Source: Candidatus Hydrogenedentota bacterium (GTDB lineage Bacteria > Hydrogenedentota > Hydrogenedentia > Hydrogenedentales > SLHB01). From it: DNA of 6,407 nt. The number at the start of each line of letters is the position of its first letter. Position 1 is the first letter of the stretch. Below are positions 1 to 5,627 of the stretch, piece by piece. Position numbers and translations under genes: made by a program. The stretch covers positions 1-6,407 of the forward strand of contig JAJDAB010000414.1 of assembly GCA_029262095.1 (NCBI GenBank), in the 5' to 3' direction. A model generated the notes under the pieces. The model saw nothing but the letters and a program-made list of their open reading frames with translations, did no database searches and had not been told where the DNA came from.

Positions 1-4
1 GGGT

Positions 5-36
5 CGTGGGCGCGAAACGCGGGCAGGATGCCCACG
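5..36. repeat. GC-rich palindromic element
   Basis: Bases 5-11 (cgtgggc) are the exact reverse complement of bases 30-36 (gcccacg), with an 18-nt loop. The loop holds a small gcg-aaa-cgc hairpin at 12-20. Alternatively, gggc at 21-24 can pair with gccc at 30-33 around aggat. The element lies about 64 nt beyond the stop of the leftward TIM-barrel gene and contains no plausible coding sequence. It may be a dispersed intergenic repeat or part of a transcription-end structure. Only one copy can be seen here, so its repeat status is inferred from its form and from the neighbouring palindrome, which shares the loop core gcagga. Confidence 0.35.
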
Positions 37-66
37 CCACCGGATAAAGATAGGTCGAGTTTCAGC

Positions 67-86
67 GGTCGCGCAGGAGCGCGACC
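67..86 (-). terminator. Perfect 8-bp hairpin after the TIM-barrel gene, candidate terminator
   Basis: ggtcgcgc at 67-74 is perfectly complementary to gcgcgacc at 79-86, with a 4-nt agga loop. It lies 13 nt past the TAG of the leftward gene ending at 100, where a terminator would be expected. Read on the minus strand, it is not followed by a T-run (gctgaaactcg comes next), so it is not a canonical intrinsic terminator. It could be Rho-assisted, an RNA 3'-end stabiliser or a copy of a dispersed palindrome. The structure is certain; the role is not. Confidence 0.4.
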
Positions 87-99
87 CTCCCGGGGAACG

Positions 100-969
100 C
101 TATATCCGTCCAATCATTTTCTCGAACAACTCACGTTGTTCGATGAGTGCGGCAATAGGGTCTTCCGGTTTCGTTCGCGCTTCGAGCAGCACCCAGCCCT
201 CGTAATCCATGTCTACGAACAGTCGCATCAGGTCCGCGTACGGGTATTCTCCGATGTTCAGTTCGCGGACATGTGCGGTTGCGCCGAACCAGTCTTTGAC
301 CAGATTGAAGTTGTGCGCTAGACCGTCACCCAGAAGATCTTGATCGTTTGAGTTCCAACATACCGCAACGTTTGGATGGTCCGCGATGTCCATGATTTGT
401 TTGATGATCGGCAGCTCGGAACATTGGCCGTGGACTTCAAGCCTGATTTCTTGGCCGAATCCGTATCCGTATTCGCCCAGTGAGTTCAGCGCCTTCCCGA
501 TTTGCTCGATGGTTTTCTCGCGCGGCACTCCATCATGAAAACTGTTCGGCTTCACCTTGACGCCCGATCCGCCGACATCATGGCTAAGCTTAATGAATTC
601 TTTAGTGGCGTCGATTGCCTTGGCGAGAACAGCCGAGTCGGGATTGTCATAGTTTTCGTTCGAGCCGATACCCACGAGCGTAACCGGGCTGTCCGCAAGC
701 CGCTTCTTCACGTCCCCGCGCTCCAGATTCGATAGACTGCGCTCCACGCCGTGCCCATGTGTCGTGCGCAATTCCACGCCGAGCACTCCGCTCTTTTCAC
801 AGTTGTGAATGAGCGTCGGCAAGTCCCACTTTTCACCCCACAAATACGTGACCAGTCCAAATCGCATGTGATCGCCCTGCGCGGCACTCACGACCGTGCT
901 TCGCGCGAGGAGTGTAGCTGCGGTCGCACTCGTCACTCTAAGAAACTGTCGGCGTGAGAATGATGGCAT
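100..969 (-). CDS. Tat-exported sugar phosphate isomerase/epimerase-like TIM-barrel protein
   Basis: A 289-residue protein with a twin-arginine signal: SRRQFL at residues 5-10, then a hydrophobic stretch to about 28 and probable cleavage after SAA (28-30). The rest matches the xylose-isomerase-like/AP endonuclease 2 TIM-barrel superfamily (IolE/hydroxypyruvate isomerase type). Likely metal ligands sit at strand ends: Glu178 in RLEVHG, Asn206 in CWNSND, His233 in HVRELN and Glu263 in LLEA. The second ligand is usually Asp or His; as I recall, CWNSN is normal in a planctomycete-type subfamily. Such proteins isomerise or epimerise sugars or related polyols, but the substrate cannot be told from this sequence. 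The ATG has AGGAGC at 979-984, 9 nt upstream. It is the last of three leftward genes, and no oxidoreductase or transporter partner lies nearby. The length fits a complete protein. Confidence 0.88.
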   Translation of the reverse strand: MPSFSRRQFLRVTSATAATLLARSTVVSAAQGDHMRFGLVTYLWGEKWDLPTLIHNCEKSGVLGVELRTTHGHGVERSLSNLERGDVKKRLADSPVTLVGIGSNENYDNPDSAVLAKAIDATKEFIKLSHDVGGSGVKVKPNSFHDGVPREKTIEQIGKALNSLGEYGYGFGQEIRLEVHGQCSELPIIKQIMDIADHPNVAVCWNSNDQDLLGDGLAHNFNLVKDWFGATAHVRELNIGEYPYADLMRLFVDMDYEGWVLLEARTKPEDPIAALIEQRELFEKMIGRI

Positions 970-978
970 GCTTTGAAA

Positions 979-984
979 GCTCCT
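979..984 (-). promoter_or_regulatory. Shine-Dalgarno of the TIM-barrel gene
   Basis: The minus strand reads AGGAGC, 9 nt before the ATG at 969. It fixes the start directly ahead of the Tat signal. The spacer also carries an 8-bp direct repeat, ctttgaaa, at 971-978 and 999-1006 on the plus strand, which may be chance. Confidence 0.6.
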
Positions 985-1021
985 AGTTAAGGTAGTCTCT
1001 TTGAAAATTATGAAGAACGTT

Positions 1022-1729
1022 CTATCGCATTGGCGACGCGTTGTTTATCCTTGGCTTCTTGCATTCGCCACCTTTCAACAATACGAGCGTCCGGGACTCC
1101 AGGGCTATCGCGTCGGCAGCATCGCCGGTGTAAATTCGTCGGTAGAACCCGGAATCCGTGGATGTGACACGACCCAGTAACCCCTCGTAACCCGCGACTA
1201 CAGGCCTCCCCAGCCCAAGCACCATTGGAAGGCGCGCAGCGTTATCACGATCGCTGATGCGCCGCAATGGTCTCGTCTCCACGGTCACAGGTACTTCGAT
1301 AACGTTGCCGCGTGAATCGAGCGCTTCCAGTGCGACTTCTTCATTCCGTGCGGACTGCGGAGGTCCGAATTCCTTCACGATCGCGGATTGAAGTTCTGAC
1401 TGAACGCGTTCGATGAGTTGTCCTCTAAATTCCGCGACGTTAGAGACGATTTCAATAACCTTCTCTCGCCGTCCATCAGAGGACATCGAGAGGATTTTTC
1501 GAAGGTCAAGGTCTTCTGTTCCGAAGAACGTGGAGGCGCCGGGAAGACCAGCGCGTTCAAGTTTCGCTTTTTGATCGTTGGCTGCGCGTAGCGATTCTTG
1601 CAACGAAGCGATTTGTGCTGCGTTTTCCGGGCCGGCGGGATACTGCTCACTCGCGCGGTTTGTCTTCGTTGCGCATCCAGTGAGCGCAGCAACGAACAAA
1701 ATGGCTATGGCGGTTTTAGCGATGGACAT
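1022..1729 (-). CDS. Lipoprotein of unknown function
   Basis: A 235-residue protein with a lipoprotein signal peptide: Lys5, a hydrophobic core at 6-16 and the lipobox LTGC at 16-19. Cys19 should be the lipidated first mature residue, and Ala at +2 would favour outer-membrane sorting if the Asp-avoidance rule applies. Residues about 36-60 are Ala/Gln/Leu-rich and may form a short coiled coil. The middle (about 70-125) is charged and helical, with many Glu, Arg and Val. The C-terminal half looks like beta structure (VIEVPVTVETRPL, then LVLLKGGECKK). I recognise no family. A second cysteine lies near the C terminus. It is the middle gene of the leftward run, 52 nt before the TIM-barrel gene and 53 nt after the zinc-ribbon gene. 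The ATG is preceded only by a weak purine-rich AAGG. The gene is real by lipobox and codon pattern; its role is unknown. Confidence 0.82.
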   Translation of the reverse strand: MSIAKTAIAILFVAALTGCATKTNRASEQYPAGPENAAQIASLQESLRAANDQKAKLERAGLPGASTFFGTEDLDLRKILSMSSDGRREKVIEIVSNVAEFRGQLIERVQSELQSAIVKEFGPPQSARNEEVALEALDSRGNVIEVPVTVETRPLRRISDRDNAARLPMVLGLGRPVVAGYEGLLGRVTSTDSGFYRRIYTGDAADAIALESRTLVLLKGGECKKPRINNASPMR

Positions 1730-1782
1730 GCGGAACTACCTTAAACGCTATTATGGATCGATTGAGAACAAAACGCTAGCAC

Positions 1783-2289
1783 TCAACGCGGAACGATTAG
1801 CTGCTTCGTGATCAAGACAGCCGCCCAAACCGTCTTGCCCGGTAACAACAGAAAGAACCATAGCCGTTTCTGGCGTTCCCAATCGTCATGAAGACTAAAT
1901 GGATTGTCGACATAGCCGCCCAAAAATCCGACTTCGTTGGAATCGTACGTTGGCGCGAAAATGACGCTGATGAATAGGTAGATGGCAAATATCCACCAGT
2001 AGTTGTAGCGAACCAGACCGAGCATTCGTTCGGAGGCTTCATCGAACGCGGTTGGGCCGACGTCCATCAACGCCGGGATTCCATACATTAGAGCAATGTA
2101 TGGACCTACTACGATTACGATGGCGGCGATCCAAAGGAGCAATACGTGCCAGATTGCGGGGCGATCCGGATTCACTGCCGTCGCGCTTGCGGGGTTCGCT
2201 CCCCAGCCGCAATAACTGCAATAGATATTCACGCCGCCATCAGATGAAGGCGTCTGGGTAACCGGCTTATCGCACGCTGGGCATTCCAT
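1783..2289 (-). CDS. Zinc-ribbon membrane protein of unknown function
   Basis: A 168-residue protein opening with a zinc ribbon: Cys3-x2-Cys6 in ECPACD and Cys24-x2-Cys27 in YCSYCG, spaced to bind one zinc ion. Hydrophobic segments follow at about 46-68 and 96-113, with a third, weaker one at about 143-163. This suggests a cytoplasmic ribbon tethered to the inner membrane. A cytosolic zinc ribbon on a small membrane protein is common in proteins annotated only as hypothetical. I do not recognise this family and claim no nucleic-acid role. The frame also extends seven codons upstream to a TTG at 2310. I prefer the ATG because it sits right before CPAC, where such ribbons usually begin; neither start has a clear ribosome binding site. 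It is the first gene of the leftward run and divergent from the gene at 2490. Confidence 0.78.
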   Translation of the reverse strand: MECPACDKPVTQTPSSDGGVNIYCSYCGWGANPASATAVNPDRPAIWHVLLLWIAAIVIVVGPYIALMYGIPALMDVGPTAFDEASERMLGLVRYNYWWIFAIYLFISVIFAPTYDSNEVGFLGGYVDNPFSLHDDWERQKRLWFFLLLPGKTVWAAVLITKQLIVPR

Positions 2290-2489
2290 GCGGCCAGCAT
2301 AAAGGATCAACCAAATTCAACATATTGCAACGCTTCGTATACAAAAATTGCATCTCAAGGTAGAAACCATCCATATGTTGTTTTACCCATAAACCAGCCT
2401 GTCAATATTCTACTTAACCTAGCATTCTATTTTTGTTGCATTTTGCGCAATGACGCGATAGGGTGCACGTGGTGCAGTAGGAGCATAAA
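2290..2489. promoter_or_regulatory. AT-rich divergent intergenic region
   Basis: The 200 nt between the leftward zinc-ribbon gene and the rightward anchored protein must hold promoters for both directions. It is clearly more AT-rich than the flanking genes between 2311 and 2450. Visible structure includes an 8-bp inverted repeat (caacatat at 2318-2325, atatgttg at 2373-2380) and the palindrome ttgcgcaa at 2443-2450. No -10/-35 pair close to consensus stands out on either strand. No credible small gene is present. Confidence 0.5.
2464..2476 (+). promoter_or_regulatory. Small palindrome just before the ribosome binding site
   Basis: TGCAC at 2464-2468 and GTGCA at 2472-2476 form a perfect 5-bp inverted repeat around GTG. 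It ends one base before the Shine-Dalgarno TAGGAG at 2478-2483, which lies 6 nt ahead of the ATG at 2490. It could be an operator half-site pair or a 5' leader hairpin affecting translation. At this size it could also be chance. Confidence 0.25.
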
Positions 2490-3449
2490 ATGCTAATCGC
2501 CATTCTGAAAGCGCACTACGTTCGAATCGCACTTCTCGTCTTGCTGGTAGCGGTCGCGATACTTTCGTTTGTTTTGACTCGCCCTCCGAAAACCGAGGAC
2601 AGCCAGCTGACTACTCAATCCCCTCAAGTTGACTTGAAGAACTCCGGCGAGCAAGACGCGACCGGTACACTTTCGCCTTCCGGGGACCTCGAAGCGTTAG
2701 GCGAAACGTTCTCGCTTGACGCCATCGGGCGTCCGGATTATGACGACTTCATTAAGCAGTTTAGCTTTGCCGCAATCACAGCGGACAATTTGATGGACGC
2801 CATAAAACAGTTTGACTCGACCGGTAGCGCGTTGGCTAGCGTGGAACAGCGGGAAGCACTATTTTCGACGCTTGAAAAATCCATATGGTCCTTGAAGCTC
2901 GGGTCATCGGACTTAATCTGGGAATCGCGCATACCGGTCGACAATTTTCGCGTCAATGACGTTTTGGTAATCGGAATGAAAGAGATTCTGAAGTGGGATA
3001 CGGACGTTCCTGAAGACGAGATTCCAGACACACCGGAAGCACTCCTCCGCTTGATAGCGGATCGTCGCTATTTCGGAGAGAACGGCTCCGGATACAAGGA
3101 TCTGTACAACGAATTGAGCACCGAAGGTTCCTCTATTACCTATCGCCAGGAATCGGCGATGCCCGCGACGCTTTCGGAGGAGTTGCAGAACCAATCGTTA
3201 ACGGATACCAAGCAAGGAATGGTTTCGCCTTTTCCGTCAGTAATATTCGATTCGTCCCCCGTTCTGGAACTGGAACAACACGGACAGTTGTTATTCGCTG
3301 ACATCCGAGTAGCAGCATCGGATAAGGATGGTGACAAGTACTCCAGACTGAAACGCTACTATTGGTCGCAAAATGAAGAGCTTTGGCTCCCGATGGAGTT
3401 TGTGTCGTTAATGATCGACAAGATTCCGGTCATAGTCGAATTCTTCTGA
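2490..3449 (+). CDS. Single-pass membrane-anchored protein of unknown function, Cys-free
   Basis: A 319-residue protein with a short N-terminal tail carrying Lys8 and Arg12, then one strong hydrophobic segment at about 12-30. There is no clear cleavage site, so it is probably a signal anchor with the rest outside the cytoplasm. A Ser/Thr/Gln-rich linker follows (about 35-65). The main domain (about 70-319) is acidic and mixed alpha/beta. It contains no cysteine, in contrast to the gene just downstream. The C-terminal part reads YSRLKRYYWSQNEELWLP and resembles a beta-rich end that recalculates a row of aromatic residues, but I recognise no family or catalytic motif. The ATG has TAGGAG 6 nt upstream. 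It is the first gene of a rightward set of three exported or anchored proteins, 71 nt before the Cys-rich protein gene, which makes a joint envelope role likely but unproven. Confidence 0.82.
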   Translation: MLIAILKAHYVRIALLVLLVAVAILSFVLTRPPKTEDSQLTTQSPQVDLKNSGEQDATGTLSPSGDLEALGETFSLDAIGRPDYDDFIKQFSFAAITADNLMDAIKQFDSTGSALASVEQREALFSTLEKSIWSLKLGSSDLIWESRIPVDNFRVNDVLVIGMKEILKWDTDVPEDEIPDTPEALLRLIADRRYFGENGSGYKDLYNELSTEGSSITYRQESAMPATLSEELQNQSLTDTKQGMVSPFPSVIFDSSPVLELEQHGQLLFADIRVAASDKDGDKYSRLKRYYWSQNEELWLPMEFVSLMIDKIPVIVEFF

Positions 3450-3505
3450 AAATAGGCACCACCCAACAGTCAGAAGCGCCCACGGAATACTGGAATCGGC
3501 AACAA

Positions 3506-3512
3506 AAGGAGG
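3506..3512 (+). promoter_or_regulatory. Near-perfect Shine-Dalgarno that fixes the start of the Cys-rich protein
   Basis: AAGGAGG lies 8 nt before the ATG at 3521 and is the strongest ribosome binding site in the window. It shows that translation starts directly before the signal peptide, not at the in-frame ATG at 3383, which lies inside the upstream gene. It also suggests that the small protein is made in larger amounts than its neighbours. Confidence 0.8.
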
Positions 3513-3520
3513 GAAAGACA

Positions 3521-3799
3521 ATGTTACAAAGGAACAAATTGAAATTTGTCAATGTGATTGCATTGTCGCTCATTGTGAGCGCGGTTGGTCTCTTTACATT
3601 CGTAGATGACGCGCAGGCGCAATGTGGAAGCGGTTGCGGTTGCTCTAGCGGGACACCCTGCTCGTATACGGCATACGCGTACTGTGGTAACTCTTGCTGG
3701 TCGCGTTCTTGCACAGGACCGTGCCCAGGACACGTTTCCTGTTCATGTTCAGGCACACAAGGAGGTTGTACATCTTGTACGGCAGGCGCTAGCTGCTAG
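3521..3799 (+). CDS. Small secreted cysteine-rich protein
   Basis: A 92-residue protein with a typical Sec signal: a basic start (Arg4, Lys6, Lys8), a hydrophobic core at about 9-28 and an AQA cleavage motif at 31-33. The mature part is about 59 residues with 13 cysteines, at mature positions 2, 6, 8, 14, 22, 26, 31, 35, 41, 43, 50, 53 and 59; the last residue is Cys. The rest is mainly Gly, Ser and Thr, with few charges and one Trp. Such a composition fits a disulfide-packed or metal-binding secreted peptide. The odd Cys count leaves one free for a mixed disulfide or dimer. I recognise no named family. The Sec signal argues against an ordinary cytosolic RiPP precursor, and no maturase or peptide exporter is in the window. 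It sits between two anchored extracytoplasmic proteins in a likely operon. Confidence 0.85.
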   Translation: MLQRNKLKFVNVIALSLIVSAVGLFTFVDDAQAQCGSGCGCSSGTPCSYTAYAYCGNSCWSRSCTGPCPGHVSCSCSGTQGGCTSCTAGASC

Positions 3800-3836
3800 T
3801 AAATCGATAAACACACCGAAGACGACTCAAGTTGCC

Positions 3837-3842
3837 AAAGGA
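3837..3842 (+). promoter_or_regulatory. Shine-Dalgarno supporting a GTG start
   Basis: AAAGGA lies 5 nt before the GTG at 3848. No in-frame ATG occurs before the membrane segment, and the nearby ATG at 3858 is in another frame, so GTG is the best start for the DUF1573 protein. Confidence 0.55.
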
Positions 3843-3847
3843 ATTCC

Positions 3848-4939
3848 GTGGGCGCAAATGAAGAAATTGAAAACGGTGGATGGCCGAATCGTGTTGCCAC
3901 ACTCGCCTCCTTGGCGCTGTTGGGTGTGGGGTTTGCTGCCTTCGCTTTCGCAATAAACAAGCACACCACCAGACATGATGAGACGGCGGCAATCGCATTT
4001 GATAGAACATTTCACGATTTTGGCCAGTTGACACACGAAGATAGCACCGCCAGTACCGTGTTCGCGTTTACGAATGCTGGACGATCTACGTTGGAAATCA
4101 TCCGCGTTGCATCCTCTTGTGAATGTACCGTCGGCGAATTGTTAGATTCAACGCTCGAACCGGGAGAGCATTCGGAGATCGTAGTCGCTTTCGATCCTGC
4201 AAAGCGCCACGGAAAGAGCAAAAGCAATTTGGCGGTCTATACAAATGATCCAAAGAACTTAATCGTCCTGCTTACGGTCGCCGCTCAAACTCCGGCGCGA
4301 TTTGAGATGACTCCCCCGATACTCAAACTGGGGACCGTAAATCAGCACGCCATAATCGTTAAGGACGTCCGAGTGAAAAGCAATATTCCAGGCAAGAGTG
4401 TATCTCAACTCTCGTCGAGCTTTAGCCTTTCAGACAACGCCGACAAAGCACTGTGGGCAACAGTTTCGGACCCTGAAGCAACTGGCGACACGAATATTGA
4501 GATCATTTTCGATGCTAGCCGGGCCGCAGAGGGCCCCTTTACTAAGTGGCTCCGATTTCAGACCAACGATGACATCGAGCCTGAGTTAGCTTTGCAAGTC
4601 TCAGCAACAGTAAGTGAGTCCATCTTAACGAAACCCAAGCGAATATCGATTCGCGAACGCCAGCGGAAATCAGCCGTGGCATCGACTATCCACGTTGAAC
4701 ATTTTGAGTCCTCACCGTTCGCGATCACATCGATCGATTCGGAAAATTCCAACCTTCTGAATCTGGATTTACACGTCGAACCCAATCTGGGTGTGATTGC
4801 CACGTCCCATCAAATCACGCTAACGTATTTGACCCCAGATCGTCTGGGGCCGATCGCCGGTGAGCTCTTGATCAGTGTGACGGGGAAAGAAGCTTCAACG
4901 GTGACGCTTCCGATCGTCGGATACATAGATCGCGAATAA
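3848..4939 (+). CDS. Membrane-anchored DUF1573 protein with Ig-like repeats
   Basis: A 363-residue protein that starts at GTG. One hydrophobic segment at about 17-36 has no clear cleavage site and should anchor it, with the rest outside the cytoplasm. Residues about 47-146 are a typical DUF1573 (ASH/HYDIN-like Ig fold) domain: FDFG-like HDFGQL, then TNAG, SSCECT, LEPGE, VAFDP and VYTNDP in the expected order. Two further Ig-like units follow at about 152-256 (LKLGTV to RFQTNDD) and 258-361 (to LPIVGYI), more diverged. The only cysteines are Cys91 and Cys93, forming CEC where the family usually has CGC. DUF1573 proteins are widespread in Bacteroidetes and planctomycete-like bacteria, with no settled function; the domain is thought to bind partners. 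Coming 48 nt after the Cys-rich protein gene, it may be that peptide's anchor or redox partner, which is inference. Confidence 0.87.
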   Translation: MGANEEIENGGWPNRVATLASLALLGVGFAAFAFAINKHTTRHDETAAIAFDRTFHDFGQLTHEDSTASTVFAFTNAGRSTLEIIRVASSCECTVGELLDSTLEPGEHSEIVVAFDPAKRHGKSKSNLAVYTNDPKNLIVLLTVAAQTPARFEMTPPILKLGTVNQHAIIVKDVRVKSNIPGKSVSQLSSSFSLSDNADKALWATVSDPEATGDTNIEIIFDASRAAEGPFTKWLRFQTNDDIEPELALQVSATVSESILTKPKRISIRERQRKSAVASTIHVEHFESSPFAITSIDSENSNLLNLDLHVEPNLGVIATSHQITLTYLTPDRLGPIAGELLISVTGKEASTVTLPIVGYIDRE

Positions 4940-4957
4940 GTAGCGGGCGCACTACCG

Positions 4958-4976
4958 GCCTTGCATGCCATGCGGC
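4958..4976. terminator. Weak hairpin between convergent genes
   Basis: gcc-tt-gcat at 4958-4966 can pair with atgc-ggc at 4970-4976 around a gcc loop, leaving a two-base tt bulge. It falls in the 36-nt gap between the stop at 4939 and the end of the leftward broken gene, where a shared terminator would be useful. No clear T-run follows on either strand (tattct on the plus side), so the case is weak. Confidence 0.22.
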
Positions 4977-5534
4977 TATTCTAGCGGAGGCTCTGTTGGT
5001 CGAACATGATCCGAGTGTGGCTCGATAAATGGTACCTTGTCGATTTGGTCCGCGTCGGTAATCGCGATACTTAAACCCGGCTTAGTGACGACATAATTCG
5101 GCATCACGCAGTTTACATTGAACTCGCCGAACGTGATATCCATTTGGGAAATTCCCATCGCGGTCGCGGGCGTTCCATCGTTTAGCGTCACGGGAGTGTC
5201 GACGTAGACCTCTTGCAGACGAAAGGGCAGTCGCCCACTGCGTATCCTCGAACTGGCCAGTCTCCAGGTCGCCATTTGCGTGTGTGGTCAACACTCGGTA
5301 GGTGGCGGCGAAAACCGCGCGGGCATCGTTGCGCTCGAGCAACGCCGATTCGAGTTGAACGAGGGCATTCAGAAACTCAGAAACGGTCTCGAATTCATCC
5401 CCCACGATCTGGATGAGTCCAGGGTCGCCACCTCGTGCTCCAGCGGTTGAGGCTGCACCAAGCAAAACGATCACGATGGCGAAGGAGATTCTTGAGAATC
5501 GTTGGCTAACGGTTGAAGCACACATAGGTTTCAC
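4976..5534 (-). pseudogene. Frameshifted gene for a small exported protein
   Basis: Two overlapping minus-strand frames look like one gene of about 185 codons. The 5' part (from 5534) has a signal peptide: Arg12 and Arg15, a hydrophobic core at about 17-28, and cleavage near the Ala-rich segment at 27-33. A helical stretch follows, with FLNALVQLESALLERND and AVFAATYRVLTTHA, as far as QFEDTQW at about 94-100. After that its frame turns Arg-rich and unlike protein. From about 5235 leftward, the frame one base on reads well: LPFRLQEVYVD, then MDITFGEFNVNC, ending in TEPPLE at 4976. Removing one base in the GGG (5234-5236) or CCCTTT (5222-5227) run joins them. The helical part faintly recalls DUF5995, with low confidence. 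The start may be GTG at 5534 or ATG at 5525; neither has a ribosome binding site. It is either a recent pseudogene or a sequencing or assembly indel. Confidence 0.72.
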
Positions 5535-5591
5535 TATGATTCGAGTGCACCGTTGGTCCCAACTCCATAATCGCCGGTCCTCGGTCGACTT

Positions 5592-5619
5592 TTGCTAAGA
5601 GTGAGAAAACTGTCATACT
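5592..5619 (+). promoter_or_regulatory. Candidate sigma-70-type promoter for the Sel1 gene
   Basis: TTGCTA at 5592-5597 (4 of 6 to TTGACA) and CATACT at 5614-5619 (4 of 6 to TATAAT) are 16 nt apart, inside the 90-nt divergent gap. Transcription would begin near 5626. That would make the ATG at 5628 nearly leaderless and leave about 50 nt of leader before the ATG at 5679. Assigned by eye only. Confidence 0.3.
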
Positions 5620-5627
5620 AATCCTTG

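Noticed and set aside
2290..2310. A TTG start seven codons upstream for the zinc-ribbon membrane protein
   Set aside because: The ATG at 2289 sits directly before CPAC; TTG is rarer and no ribosome binding site supports it.
3383..3520. A 46-codon upstream extension of the Cys-rich protein to an in-frame ATG at 3383
   Set aside because: It overlaps the end of the previous gene and would bury the signal peptide; a near-perfect Shine-Dalgarno precedes the ATG at 3521.
3430..3756. A 108-codon minus-strand open frame opposite the Cys-rich gene
   Set aside because: Its composition mirrors the real gene and no signal or domain is visible.
3521..3799. The Cys-rich protein as a ribosomally made, enzymatically modified peptide (lanthipeptide or radical-SAM type)
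   Set aside because: It has a Sec signal with an AQA cleavage site, and no modifying enzyme, leader protease or peptide exporter is in the window.
3606..3956. A 116-codon plus-strand open frame across the Cys-rich gene and its downstream gap
   Set aside because: Out of frame with two better genes; no ribosome binding site, and Arg/Thr-rich composition typical of a shadow frame.
5222..5236. Programmed ribosomal frameshifting in the broken exported-protein gene
   Set aside because: No classic slippery heptamer, stop-codon pause or downstream structure is evident; mutation or sequence error is simpler.
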